DNA of 64,000 nt, taken from CAXBDP01 sp964598395 (GTDB taxonomy: Bacteria > Bacteroidota > Bacteroidia > Cytophagales > Cyclobacteriaceae). Below the pieces are notes generated by a model. The model was not told the DNA's origin. It searched no databases and saw only the letters and a program-made list of their open reading frames with translations. The stretch's first letter is position 1. Each line of letters starts with the position of its first letter. The translations under genes and the position numbers were made by a program. The stretch lies in assembly GCA_964598395.1 (NCBI GenBank), contig CAZRBW010000009.1, forward strand, positions 5,513-69,512. Reading direction: 5' to 3'. Below are positions 35,609-44,883 of this stretch, in pieces.

Positions 35609-36970
35609 ATGAATAAAAAAATATACCCATTATTTCTCATTCTCTTTATTGGATTTATTTTCCCTCAAATCGCTAAAGCGCAAGTTTCGGGAACTGCCTC
35701 GAAGGTTTTCGTGATGAAAATTGATGACAATATAGACCCTAGAATGAACCGATATGTGAAAATGGCACTTCAAAATGCTAAGGAAATTGAGGCAGAATTG
35801 ATAATAATTGAAATGGATACCTACGGCGGCGCAGTGAACGATGCCGATGATATCCGCACCATGATTTTGGAGTTAGATATTCCTATTTATGTATATATCA
35901 ATAAAGATGCTGCCTCCGCAGGTGCTTTAATCTCCATTGCATGCGATAGTATTTATATGGCTCCAGGCGCTTCGATTGGCGCTGCCACTGTGGTAACTAT
36001 GGACGGGGCGGCTGCACCAGACAAATACCAGTCTTACTTTAGGTCTACCATGCGATCTACTGCCGAAGCAAAAGGTCGAGACCCTCGAATAGCCGAGGCA
36101 ATGGTCGATGAATCAATTGAAATAGAAGGAATTACCAAGGAAGGCGAAGTGATTACCTTCTCAACTTCTGAGGCAATCGCCAATAATTATTGTGAAGCAG
36201 AGGTATCAAGTATTTCAGATATTCTTAAAAGATCTGGTATCACTGATTATCAAATTTTTGAATATGAGAAAAGCTTTGTTGAGTCTATCATTTCGCTCTT
36301 TTTAAATCCCTTTATTTCGGGAATTTTAATCTTGGTAATATTGGGTGGTTTGTACTTCGAGCTACAAACCCCTGGAGTTGGATTTCCTCTTTTGGCAGCA
36401 ACCTTGGCCTTAATACTATACTTTATCCCTTTGTATTTGAATGGACTAGCTCAATATTGGGAAATCGCAGTTTTTGTAATCGGTGTAATTCTATTGCTAT
36501 TGGAATTGTTCGTTTTCCCGGGTTTTGGCATTGCGGGCATTAGTGGCGGGTTTTTAATTGTAGGCTCTCTCACTTTGATGATGCTAGGTAACGATAATTT
36601 AGATTTCACTTTTGTGCCGGCTGAGCGAATTGTTAGAGCTTCAATTGTCACTTTAGGTGCGTTCCTTTCCGCTATTTTATTATTATTCGTGGGAGGAGTC
36701 CGGCTCACAAACAGTCAGTTTTTCAAACGAGTGGCTTTGGTTAGTACGCAAAGTAGTGAAAAAGGCTATTCCTCTAAATTTGTAGAGGAAGTGTTGGTAA
36801 ATAAAATTGGCGTTGCACAAACCATCCTTAGACCAAGCGGTAGAGTAGAAATTGACGGCAATTTGTATGATGCAGCCACAAGAGGAGAATATATCGTGGC
36901 TGGCACCAAGATAATTGTAGTGGATGATTCGGGTAATTATTTGAAAGTAAAAGAATATAAAGAAGGATGA
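35609..36970 (+). CDS. NfeD long-form membrane serine protease
   Basis: A 453-residue protein. A signal peptide is followed by a ClpP-like serine protease domain (IEMDTYGGAVNDADDIR, then the catalytic Ser region KDAASAGALISIACDSIYM), four membrane helices (about 230-350) and a C-terminal NfeD/OB domain (IGVAQTILRPSGRVEI ... IVAGTKIIVVDDSGNYLKV). Family members degrade membrane proteins such as stomatin partners. The stop overlaps the kdsB ATG by 4 nt. Confidence 0.92.
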   Translation: MNKKIYPLFLILFIGFIFPQIAKAQVSGTASKVFVMKIDDNIDPRMNRYVKMALQNAKEIEAELIIIEMDTYGGAVNDADDIRTMILELDIPIYVYINKDAASAGALISIACDSIYMAPGASIGAATVVTMDGAAAPDKYQSYFRSTMRSTAEAKGRDPRIAEAMVDESIEIEGITKEGEVITFSTSEAIANNYCEAEVSSISDILKRSGITDYQIFEYEKSFVESIISLFLNPFISGILILVILGGLYFELQTPGVGFPLLAATLALILYFIPLYLNGLAQYWEIAVFVIGVILLLLELFVFPGFGIAGISGGFLIVGSLTLMMLGNDNLDFTFVPAERIVRASIVTLGAFLSAILLLFVGGVRLTNSQFFKRVALVSTQSSEKGYSSKFVEEVLVNKIGVAQTILRPSGRVEIDGNLYDAATRGEYIVAGTKIIVVDDSGNYLKVKEYKEG

Positions 36971-37713
36971 AAATTGCCTGTATAATTCCGGCTAGATATG
37001 CTTCCACCCGCTTTCCTGGAAAACCACTCGCGAAACTTGGTGACAAGCCGATGATCCAACATGTGTATGAAAAATCGCGGGAGGTAAAAGCCTTTGACTT
37101 TGTGGCAGTTGCTACAGATTCACAATTGATTTATGATGCAGTAATGGCTTTTGGCGGTAAAGCTATTTTTACCAGCGAACATCACCAAAGTGGCACCGAC
37201 CGTATTGCCGAAGCTGTGATAAATGCTGAACTTGAAAACTTCGATTACATTGTAAATGTGCAAGGAGACGAGCCTCTAATTGAGCCGGCTCAAATCGAGG
37301 AACTTATTCAATTGCTCGATGGCGAAACTGAAATCGCCACCCTGATAAAGCAAATCAGTAATCAAGAAGACCTTTTCAATCCCAATGTGGTAAAGGCTGT
37401 AATTGCGACCAATCAATCAGCATTATACTTTAGCCGGCACCCGATTCCCTACCTTAGAGGAGTGGAAGAAAAAGATTGGCTCACAAAAGAAATGCATTTT
37501 AAGCATGTAGGGATGTATGCCTACAAAAGAGAAGTGTTGATGGCCATAAGCAAATTAAAACCAAGCCCACTCGAAAATGCTGAATCTCTAGAACAATTGC
37601 GATGGCTAGAAAATGGCTTCCTAATCAAAGCCACCCAAACTGCTTTTGAATCTATTGGAATTGATACGCCAGAAGATCTTTTTAAAGCCATTGAAAGGAT
37701 TTCTAAAGGCTAA
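36967..37713 (+). CDS. kdsB: CMP-KDO synthetase KdsB
   Basis: A 248-residue cytidylyltransferase activating 3-deoxy-manno-octulosonate for lipopolysaccharide. IIPARYASTRFPGKPL is the CTP-binding start, VNVQGDEPLI the metal motif and SGTDRIAEA the family signature. Its ATG overlaps nfeD by 4 nt. GCGGGAGG at 37077 encodes Ser-Arg-Glu-Val. Confidence 0.96.
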   Translation: MKIACIIPARYASTRFPGKPLAKLGDKPMIQHVYEKSREVKAFDFVAVATDSQLIYDAVMAFGGKAIFTSEHHQSGTDRIAEAVINAELENFDYIVNVQGDEPLIEPAQIEELIQLLDGETEIATLIKQISNQEDLFNPNVVKAVIATNQSALYFSRHPIPYLRGVEEKDWLTKEMHFKHVGMYAYKREVLMAISKLKPSPLENAESLEQLRWLENGFLIKATQTAFESIGIDTPEDLFKAIERISKG

Positions 37714-37760
37714 GAACCTTCATTTCCACAAAATTAATTCGACCATTTTCTTTTATTTTC

Positions 37761-37794
37761 ATAAGATTAAGTCATCGTAATGACTAATTCTTAT
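37761..37794 (+). terminator. Hairpin after kdsB
   Basis: A 15-nt arm (37761-37775) and a 15-nt arm (37780-37794) pair with two mismatches around a CGTA loop and are followed by GGTTTTTGG. It is the probable terminator of nfeD-kdsB. Confidence 0.6.
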
Positions 37795-37801
37795 GGTTTT
37801 T

Positions 37802-37975
37802 GGTCATTATACTGTCCGTATATTATGGTATTGGGTCATTATACTGGTTGTTAATTACAGAGTTAGGATGGCAAAAAACATTGGGGAAACTCGCAGCACG
37901 TGGGCTCCAGCGGTGGAATAGGGGTTAAATATCAGTGGAGGAACACGCGGCACGCGTGCTCCAGCGGTTGAGAAA
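37802..37975. repeat. Direct repeats in the kdsB-NRDE intergenic region
   Basis: Two kinds of repeat lie here. GGTCATTATACTG occurs at 37802-37814 and again at 37834-37846. Further on, a GC-rich unit ending CTCCAGCGG occurs twice about 55 nt apart (near 37884-37915 and 37938-37970); the second contains the perfect palindrome GCACGCGTGC. These GC-rich units contrast with the AT-rich surroundings and look like small mobile or REP-like remnants. No gene fits in this interval. Confidence 0.55.
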
Positions 37976-37985
37976 TTAATAGAGG

Positions 37986-38753
37986 CTAGGATTTTATAGT
38001 CCAGCGGAAGGTTTGCTCATCATATTCCTTTGAGCCATTTAAAAATTCGCGTTCGATATAGGAAACCTCGCCAGTACGGCTTACCAACAAGACGGTAGTC
38101 ATGCGGGTGCCGTAATCGGGTGATTCGATAAACATGGCGGATAGCTTTCTCTCCCAATCCTTCTCCACTCCGGTATTTGGCAATAAATGATCAGCCGCTA
38201 ATGATTTATTACTTAGTATTTCAAAAAGCTCTTCAGGTTTCGAATTTGCATTTTCTATCCAAGTGGCTAAATCTGCTTTTCCCTTTTGAACTTTCGGCCA
38301 GTTGGTATTCAGCAAATGATTGCTCAGACCGTGAACGCCAGATTCAATTTTAGAGATATTTTCAACTTTGTTGGAGTAATAAAACAGCTCCTGACTATTA
38401 CCTACCAGCACATTGTAAGGAGCGAACAATTTATCCTCCCGCGATTTTTCAGCCAGATATTGCTGCGGGTCGTAGCCATTAGCTAGAAAATCCAATGGAA
38501 GCACTCCTCTACTCTTTTCTTTATCAGGCTCCAATGGTAATTCTCTATAATTTGTAACAGCCGAAAATCGACCCATTTTGTTTATACCCATCCAAGTGCC
38601 CCCCGCCTTTAAATCTTTGCCAGCAAGTATGTGAGGATGCTCTTGCCAGAAATGGGCTCTTTTGGTAGGTCGCTCATAGAATTCATCTCGGTTTCCTGCT
38701 AAAACTAAGGAATATTGTGGATGCGCATTGAGAGCAAATAAAATCAAACACAT
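37986..38753 (-). CDS. NRDE family (TANGO2-like) protein
   Basis: A 255-residue protein beginning MCLILFALNAHP and containing the defining NRDE motif (LAGNRDEFYERPT), then GGTWMGIN and FSAVTNYRE. It is the bacterial relative of TANGO2, an Ntn-hydrolase-like fold with Cys2 as possible nucleophile; its role is unclear (heme or acyl-CoA handling proposed for eukaryotes). It follows the SDR gene by 12 nt. Confidence 0.92.
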   Translation of the reverse strand: MCLILFALNAHPQYSLVLAGNRDEFYERPTKRAHFWQEHPHILAGKDLKAGGTWMGINKMGRFSAVTNYRELPLEPDKEKSRGVLPLDFLANGYDPQQYLAEKSREDKLFAPYNVLVGNSQELFYYSNKVENISKIESGVHGLSNHLLNTNWPKVQKGKADLATWIENANSKPEELFEILSNKSLAADHLLPNTGVEKDWERKLSAMFIESPDYGTRMTTVLLVSRTGEVSYIEREFLNGSKEYDEQTFRWTIKS

Positions 38754-38765
38754 TACAAGTTGAAA

Positions 38766-39467
38766 TTAAACTTGACCATAAAGTTTCAATACAGAGCCAG
38801 CCAAACCTTTGCCGCTTTGTTTGGCAGCGAAGAAAATAGCATCGGCAATTTCTTCAGGCTTTACCCATTTCGAGAAATCTGAATCCGGCATTCCTTCTCT
38901 ATTCTCTGGCGTGTCGATAATGCTTGGCACCACGACATTTGCAGCCACTCCATGAGAGTTGGTTCCTATATTCACGATTTCAGCTAGATGAAACAATATT
39001 CCCTTCGAAAGAGCATATGCAACTGCGCCTTCTCCATCAGCTGCCTGCAAGGCAGGGCGCGCACCAATTAAGGTAATATTACCTCCACCATTTTTCTTCA
39101 TCAAAGCAAACAAAGGCTGAAGAATATTGTAAGCAGTAAGTACATTGAGCTTGAACATCTTTTCTAATTGCTCAGATGTAGTTTTTTCTAGAGAATTCAT
39201 AGAAAAACCACCTACTAACAATACCGCAGAATGTATCGGCTGCTCAGCCCAGATTTTCCGCACCAGTTTAGCTGATTCGTATGGATCCATTAGATCGGCT
39301 GGAATTACCTCAAGATTGGCTGTAGCAATACTCTCTAATTTTATTACTTGATCTGGCTTGCCCTCTTCGGCAAGAGCAACAACTGACCATTTTTCATTTA
39401 AAAATTTTTCGGTGACAGCCATTCCTAAATTTCCAGCTGCCCCGCTGATAATTACTCGATTTTTCAT
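38766..39467 (-). CDS. Short-chain dehydrogenase/reductase
   Basis: A 233-residue Rossmann protein. The nucleotide motif is SGAAGNLG, a variant of TGxxxGxG. YALSK provides the catalytic Tyr and Lys; the expected Ser is replaced by a Gly-Ala context (LIGARPAL), so activity may be altered. NAD(P) substrate is unknown. It is the first gene of a pair with the NRDE protein. A TATATTTG box (39512-39505, minus strand) could serve as its -7 element. Confidence 0.83.
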   Translation of the reverse strand: MKNRVIISGAAGNLGMAVTEKFLNEKWSVVALAEEGKPDQVIKLESIATANLEVIPADLMDPYESAKLVRKIWAEQPIHSAVLLVGGFSMNSLEKTTSEQLEKMFKLNVLTAYNILQPLFALMKKNGGGNITLIGARPALQAADGEGAVAYALSKGILFHLAEIVNIGTNSHGVAANVVVPSIIDTPENREGMPDSDFSKWVKPEEIADAIFFAAKQSGKGLAGSVLKLYGQV

Positions 39468-39585
39468 AAAATATCTTTCCTATTTCTATTAATTGTATAT
39501 ACATCAAATATAACGACAAATATTTTTCTAAGTTCCTTTGGAAATAAAACGAAGAATTAAATACTTTACCTAAATAATTAAGATC

Positions 39586-40758
39586 ATGAAAAAATCAATC
39601 CTCTTTGCAGCACTTTTTGCTCTAGTCTTTGCAGCGTGTAATTCTTCAGAAGAAGTGAAAAATGAAGAAAGCAATTTGCCTACTAATTGGAAACTTGAAA
39701 TAGTAGATTCGGTTCAAATTGATTATTTGGGAAATTTGCTTTTGATAGATATCACCACCGAATGGAATAGGATGGTGTTTTATGACAATACTAGAAATAC
39801 CTTGGTTGCTTCCGATTTAGAAGGGAATATAATTACTGAAATTTCAAAAACTCCTGATGAACCAGGCGGGTGGAATGCAACTGGCCCAATGGGTGCTAGC
39901 TATATCAGCGCAAATGAAATTGCCGTGCAAGACAGAGCGAGAATTAACATACTAAACGAATCGGGAGAATTTCAACGCAGTATCGAAAATCCATTTCAGT
40001 GGCTTCCTGGAATTCAATTTGTTGGCTTTAGAGGTATTCAATATGGTGCAGCTGGCGATAGTTCTTACTTAGTAATGCATGCTCCTGGCCGAGCTAGATT
40101 CCAGTTCTTTCAAGCCAACTATTACGAGAATAGGAATGCCCTTGAAAGGATCAATTTAGCCACTGGCGAATATTTGCCTATAGCTAAATTTGAAGAAAAT
40201 AGCCTTTTCAAAAATGGAATGCATCATGATATTGGAATGGACTTTCCGTTCTTTTCGATCTCGGGTGATATCATTTACTTCATTTATCGGGTGGACAATG
40301 AAATTTTGGCTTATTCGCTAGAAACTGGCGAATTAATCAATAGATGGAAAACCGAACCAGGAAATTACTTCAAATTGCCAGAAGGCTATCCTTATGACGC
40401 TATGCCTGAGGTTGCTGATTTTCAGGAAAGAGTAAAATGGGTAGGCATAGAAGGAATCAATAATGGCTTGGTGAGTTTTGACAATATTGTAGTCAATTCA
40501 TACACTGAGGGAGTATCTCCAATCAGGCAAGATGACTATAAGTTGCTCGAAGGTGATGAAGCACAAAGTTTTAGAGATACTTATTATCAATTATTTATAG
40601 ATGGAAAAAAGATTGGAGAACTTCCAGCAGAACCAAAAATTAACCGTCTTTTTTCGGCCCATGGAAAGGATCAAATTTATGCCACCCAAAACATTTCATT
40701 CCTTGGCTACGAACCTGATATGATAACAATCTATCGGTTAGAGCTTAAAATAGAATAA
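39586..40758 (+). CDS. Lipoprotein, probable beta-propeller (unknown)
   Basis: A 390-residue lipoprotein: signal MKKSILFAALFALVFAAC with the lipobox FAAC. The body has repeated beta-strand and turn units (VVASDLEGNIITEIS, INILNESGEFQRSI, EILAYSLETGELINRW) as in 6-bladed propeller/DUF4221-like lipoproteins of Bacteroidota. I cannot assign a name with certainty. It is divergent from the SDR gene and stands before a histidine kinase, 139 nt upstream of it. Confidence 0.7.
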   Translation: MKKSILFAALFALVFAACNSSEEVKNEESNLPTNWKLEIVDSVQIDYLGNLLLIDITTEWNRMVFYDNTRNTLVASDLEGNIITEISKTPDEPGGWNATGPMGASYISANEIAVQDRARINILNESGEFQRSIENPFQWLPGIQFVGFRGIQYGAAGDSSYLVMHAPGRARFQFFQANYYENRNALERINLATGEYLPIAKFEENSLFKNGMHHDIGMDFPFFSISGDIIYFIYRVDNEILAYSLETGELINRWKTEPGNYFKLPEGYPYDAMPEVADFQERVKWVGIEGINNGLVSFDNIVVNSYTEGVSPIRQDDYKLLEGDEAQSFRDTYYQLFIDGKKIGELPAEPKINRLFSAHGKDQIYATQNISFLGYEPDMITIYRLELKIE

Positions 40759-40863
40759 AACAAAGCAAATTTTATAATCAGTAAAAATTCATTCACAAAA
40801 TATCGTTTTCTAGAATCAAGTACTAATTCATTTTTAACGAATAAATTCAGATTTAAAAGTACC

Positions 40864-40893
40864 TTGTTTCTGAATTATGAATTGGTATTTTTA
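40864..40893 (+). promoter_or_regulatory. Promoter of the histidine kinase gene, leaderless arrangement
   Basis: TTG (40864-40866), 19-nt spacer, TATTTTTA (40886-40893), one base off the consensus. Only 4 nt separate it from the ATG at 40898. Confidence 0.4.
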
Positions 40894-40897
40894 GGGA

Positions 40898-43495
40898 ATG
40901 GACATTACGCTTAATATTTTTTCGATTATCCTATATGCAGCAGGTTGCTTTGCTAGTATAATTTCCATCATTATATTTTTCCGGTCTGGTCATGCTGTGA
41001 GAACCTTTGCTATAATGATGGCAGTGGTGTCCTTTTGGGCATTAGCTTATGCTACTGAGCTATCGAGTAGCACGCTTAAAAACATGCTTTTTTGGGTGAA
41101 AATTGAATACTTAGGCGTGGCTTTGATACCTAGTTTATGGTTACTCTTTTGTATTCAATTCACTGGCAGAGAGAGAAATCTTACTAATACAGGAAAGCTT
41201 CTCGTTTTCCTTTTCCCAATAATCACCTTAATAATGGTGTGGACCAACGAATACCATCATTTACACTATGAGAATACTGTTGTGGATACTTCTGGTCCGT
41301 TTCCATTATTAGCGATCGAAGTTGGTCCTTGGTATATTTTTCATTTCATTATGTTTTACATATACCTAATTATTGGGATGGTTTTGCTGATATTAAGCTA
41401 CCGTAAAGCTACCAAAATATTCAAACGACAATTAGCCCTGATAATGTTTTCGGCCACATTCCCATGGTTAGTCAATATTATCTATATGTATGGCTGGAGG
41501 CCTTTAGAACATTTAGATTTAACTCCTTATGCATTTTTAGGCACATGTATTTTCATTAGTCTTGGTCTAGTTCGCTTCAAGTTGTTTGACGTTTTACCTT
41601 ATGCTCGTGAACAGATAATGGAAGTAATGTCAGCAGGAGTGCTCATATTAGATAATGAATTCAATATATTGGATTTGAACCCTAGCATGCGCAAAATGCT
41701 AGAACCATTTGAGAAAAATCCACTGGGTAAATCCATCTTCACCTTGCTTGCTCCATTTCCTGAAATTTTGGAAGTTATTAGTAATAAGCAAGAGGCCATC
41801 AGGAATATCACACTTGAAGCATATAGTCAAAAAATTCATCTTGAGGTTAGCATCAAGCCTTTACATGACCAAAAGAGTCAATTCTTTGGAACGCTGCTAA
41901 TCCATCGAAATATTACGAAACAAAAAGAATTTGAAGAAAAGCTAATCGAATCAGAAGACATCAACAGAGCAATTTTAGATAGTGCCTCCGAGCTTAATAT
42001 ATTGATTAGCAAGGATTATAAAATTGTTTCTTTCAATAAAACCGCCAACCTTATTATTCAAAGACTTTTCAATCAGACCTTAACAATCGGCGAAAGTATA
42101 TTAGGTTTCACTATTTGCGAACCAAACACCAAATTCATTTCGGACTTTAGTGAAGCTTTGGCAGGTAAGCATATCAAGCAAGAATCTGAAGTGCCCTTCC
42201 CTAATGGTGAAACCCTGTGGATTGAAGGTCAACTATTTCCAGCATTATCGAGCGATGGTTCACTGGTGGGTATTAGCATGGTGGTGAATGATATAACCTC
42301 CCGCAAATTGCACGAGCAAGAATTGCAAATTGCCAAAACCGAAGCCGAGTCGGCCAACAAAGCTAAAAGTGAATTCTTGGCCAATATGAGTCATGAAATT
42401 CGCACTCCGATGAATGCCATATTGGGCTTTTCAGAAGTTCTCTACGGATCAGAAAATAATGTTCAAAAAAAGGAAAGCCTTAGAAATATTATTGAAAGTG
42501 GAAAAACTCTTTTGAGCCTAATTAACGATTTGCTTGATCTTTCAAAGATTGAAGCTGGTTATCTAGGATTACAAAATGAAGCAACAAATGTCGACTTATT
42601 GGTGGATAATTTATTGCAAATGTTTAAGCCTTTAGCAAACAAAAAAGGCATAGAGCTTCAAAAGGTTATTGCAGAAGACTGTCCAAAATATTTGTGGGTT
42701 GATGAATTGCGGTTAAAGCAAATAATTATCAATTTGATGGGTAATGCCATTAAATTCACTAATTCTGGCTTTGTGAAATATTCACAGAAAGTAGAAAATA
42801 TGCGGGAGGATAGATGTGATCTAATAATATCTATCGAGGATTCAGGCATTGGTATTAATGAAAAAGATCAGGCTGTAATTTTTGAATCATTTCGACAGCT
42901 AAATACCGAATCGAAAAGAACGCAAGGCGGTACTGGACTTGGGCTTACGATCACAAAAAGGTTGCTACAATTAATGGAAGGCAGCATTTCCTTAGAAAGC
43001 ACTGCAGGAAAAGGAAGCACCTTTACTATTTTCATTCCAAATCTACGATTTAGTGACAAAGGGTATGAAATTACTGAAGTCTCTCGACCTGCTTCTATTC
43101 AATTAGAAAAAGCCAAAATATTGGCGGTAGATGATGTTGAAATCAATTTGGCTCTAGTCCGATTCTATTTAGCAAATCAAGATATTGAGCTTATTACAGC
43201 TCCTAATGGAAAAGTGGCTGTGGAAAAGGCTTTTGAACATTTGCCTGATGTGATTTTGATGGACTTAAGAATGCCTGAAATGAGCGGAATTGAAGCAAGA
43301 AAAATCATTAAGGAAAACACTGCCACTAGTCATATTCCAATTATTGCATTTACGGCTTCCATCCTAGATTCTGAGGTAGAAAAAATCAAAATGGAATTTG
43401 ATGATTACCTAAGTAAGCCTGTAAATCAAAATGATATGTTGACTTCACTCGGCAAATTTGTAGGAATTAAACGGATTCAGAGTCGAGAAAATTGA
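40898..43495 (+). CDS. Hybrid sensor histidine kinase with 7TM sensor and receiver
   Basis: An 865-residue protein. Residues about 5-225 hold seven hydrophobic helices like the 'histidine kinase N-terminal 7TM' sensor. Two PAS-like segments follow (about 235-350, 355-470). HisKA contains MSHEIRTPMNAIL with phospho-His499; the ATPase domain shows INLMGNAIKFT and GGTGLGLTI; the C-terminal receiver has phospho-Asp789 (ILMDLRMPEMSG). The signal is unknown. A separate output regulator is not next to it. It contains GCGGGAGG in both orientations (42297, 42802). Confidence 0.92.
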   Translation: MDITLNIFSIILYAAGCFASIISIIIFFRSGHAVRTFAIMMAVVSFWALAYATELSSSTLKNMLFWVKIEYLGVALIPSLWLLFCIQFTGRERNLTNTGKLLVFLFPIITLIMVWTNEYHHLHYENTVVDTSGPFPLLAIEVGPWYIFHFIMFYIYLIIGMVLLILSYRKATKIFKRQLALIMFSATFPWLVNIIYMYGWRPLEHLDLTPYAFLGTCIFISLGLVRFKLFDVLPYAREQIMEVMSAGVLILDNEFNILDLNPSMRKMLEPFEKNPLGKSIFTLLAPFPEILEVISNKQEAIRNITLEAYSQKIHLEVSIKPLHDQKSQFFGTLLIHRNITKQKEFEEKLIESEDINRAILDSASELNILISKDYKIVSFNKTANLIIQRLFNQTLTIGESILGFTICEPNTKFISDFSEALAGKHIKQESEVPFPNGETLWIEGQLFPALSSDGSLVGISMVVNDITSRKLHEQELQIAKTEAESANKAKSEFLANMSHEIRTPMNAILGFSEVLYGSENNVQKKESLRNIIESGKTLLSLINDLLDLSKIEAGYLGLQNEATNVDLLVDNLLQMFKPLANKKGIELQKVIAEDCPKYLWVDELRLKQIIINLMGNAIKFTNSGFVKYSQKVENMREDRCDLIISIEDSGIGINEKDQAVIFESFRQLNTESKRTQGGTGLGLTITKRLLQLMEGSISLESTAGKGSTFTIFIPNLRFSDKGYEITEVSRPASIQLEKAKILAVDDVEINLALVRFYLANQDIELITAPNGKVAVEKAFEHLPDVILMDLRMPEMSGIEARKIIKENTATSHIPIIAFTASILDSEVEKIKMEFDDYLSKPVNQNDMLTSLGKFVGIKRIQSREN

Positions 43496-43515
43496 GTGTA
43501 ACTATTCAAATTACT

Positions 43516-44865
43516 TTAATTTCCCTTAGCTAAAGCATTAAGTGCTTCATTCACTGTCTCGAAACCAAAGTTCGCTTTCACTTGATCAAAGGCATTTCTA
43601 ATTTCTGCTAAACAAAGGTTCCCAATACTTCCTTCGTGGCTATGCTGAACATTGCGGCTTGGGGCATATTCGCCCTTCTCGATTGCCAACCCTACTTGAA
43701 CGTACGCTTCTCTAAATGGAACACCTGCTAGCACCAAGCGATTAACTTCTTCTACGCTAAATAGGTATTTGAATTTATCATCTTCTAGCAAATTATCCTT
43801 CACTTCAATATGCTTGAGCATATAAGTGGACATTTGAATGCAATCCTTCAATGACTGAATAGCTGGAAATACCATTTCCTTGATCTGCTGCAAGTCGCGA
43901 TGATAGCCTGAAGGTAAATTATTAGTAACCAAACTTATATCATTTGGCAAGGCAGATAATTGATTGCATCTAGCTCGTATCAATTCAAATACATCTGGAT
44001 TCTTCTTATGCGGCATAATGCTCGATCCAGTTGTAAGATGATCTGGGAATGAGATAAAGCTGAAATGCTGATTGAGATATAGCGTAATATCCATGGCCAT
44101 TTTGCCGACAGTTTGGGCAATAGATGCCATTGCTTGCGCCAAAATTCTCTCTGTTTTTCCTCTCCCCATTTGGGCATAAACTACATTGTAATTCAAGAAT
44201 TCGAATCCTAACAGATCGGTAGTCATTTGGCGATTGAGTGGAAAAGAAGAACCATAACCTGCGGCAGAGCCAAGTGGGTTTTTATTGCTTACTCGCCATG
44301 CCGCTTGCATTACTTCTAAGTCGTCGATTAGGCTTTCGGCATAGGCTCCAAACCAAAGTCCAAAGGAAGATGGCATGGCCAATTGCAAATGAGTGTAGCC
44401 TGGCAGTAATTTATCCTTATGTTGTTCTGATAGCGATACCAGTAGATTAAATAGATCTTCCACTTGCGCTACAATTTCTTCGATTTCGGATCGGAAATAG
44501 AGTTTCAAATCCACCAACACTTGATCGTTGCGAGAGCGGCCACTGTGAATTTTCTTGCCTACATCGCCCAATCTTTGGGTAAGTAAACCTTCAACTTGTG
44601 AATGAACATCCTCTACGCCATCTTCGATCCTGAAACCTCCCGCCTCTATCTCGGTCAATATTTGGCGCAAACCTCTTAATAAAGTTTCAAGCTCTTCTTT
44701 TTCTAGCAATCCAACACTTTCAAGCATAATTATATGAGCCATAGATCCAAGCACATCATATCGTGCCATTAGCAAATCTAATTCTCTATCCTGCCCTACA
44801 GTAAACCGATCTACTCGGCTGTCGTTGTCATTTTCCTTTTGCCAGATTTTTTGAAGCTTACTCAT
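43516..44865 (-). CDS. argH: Argininosuccinate lyase
   Basis: A 449-residue enzyme splitting argininosuccinate into arginine and fumarate. TGSSIMPHKKNPD is the fumarase-superfamily signature with the catalytic Ser, and HSGRSRNDQV and GYTHLQLAMP are conserved. It is the last gene of the arginine operon, 18 nt after argE. It ends 20 nt from the convergent histidine kinase gene. Confidence 0.96.
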   Translation of the reverse strand: MSKLQKIWQKENDNDSRVDRFTVGQDRELDLLMARYDVLGSMAHIIMLESVGLLEKEELETLLRGLRQILTEIEAGGFRIEDGVEDVHSQVEGLLTQRLGDVGKKIHSGRSRNDQVLVDLKLYFRSEIEEIVAQVEDLFNLLVSLSEQHKDKLLPGYTHLQLAMPSSFGLWFGAYAESLIDDLEVMQAAWRVSNKNPLGSAAGYGSSFPLNRQMTTDLLGFEFLNYNVVYAQMGRGKTERILAQAMASIAQTVGKMAMDITLYLNQHFSFISFPDHLTTGSSIMPHKKNPDVFELIRARCNQLSALPNDISLVTNNLPSGYHRDLQQIKEMVFPAIQSLKDCIQMSTYMLKHIEVKDNLLEDDKFKYLFSVEEVNRLVLAGVPFREAYVQVGLAIEKGEYAPSRNVQHSHEGSIGNLCLAEIRNAFDQVKANFGFETVNEALNALAKGN

Positions 44866-44883
44866 AATTATTCGAAGTAGAAA

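Noticed and set aside
37714..37985. CRISPR array in the kdsB-NRDE gap
   Set aside because: The repeats are only two-copy with unequal units and no cas genes are near.
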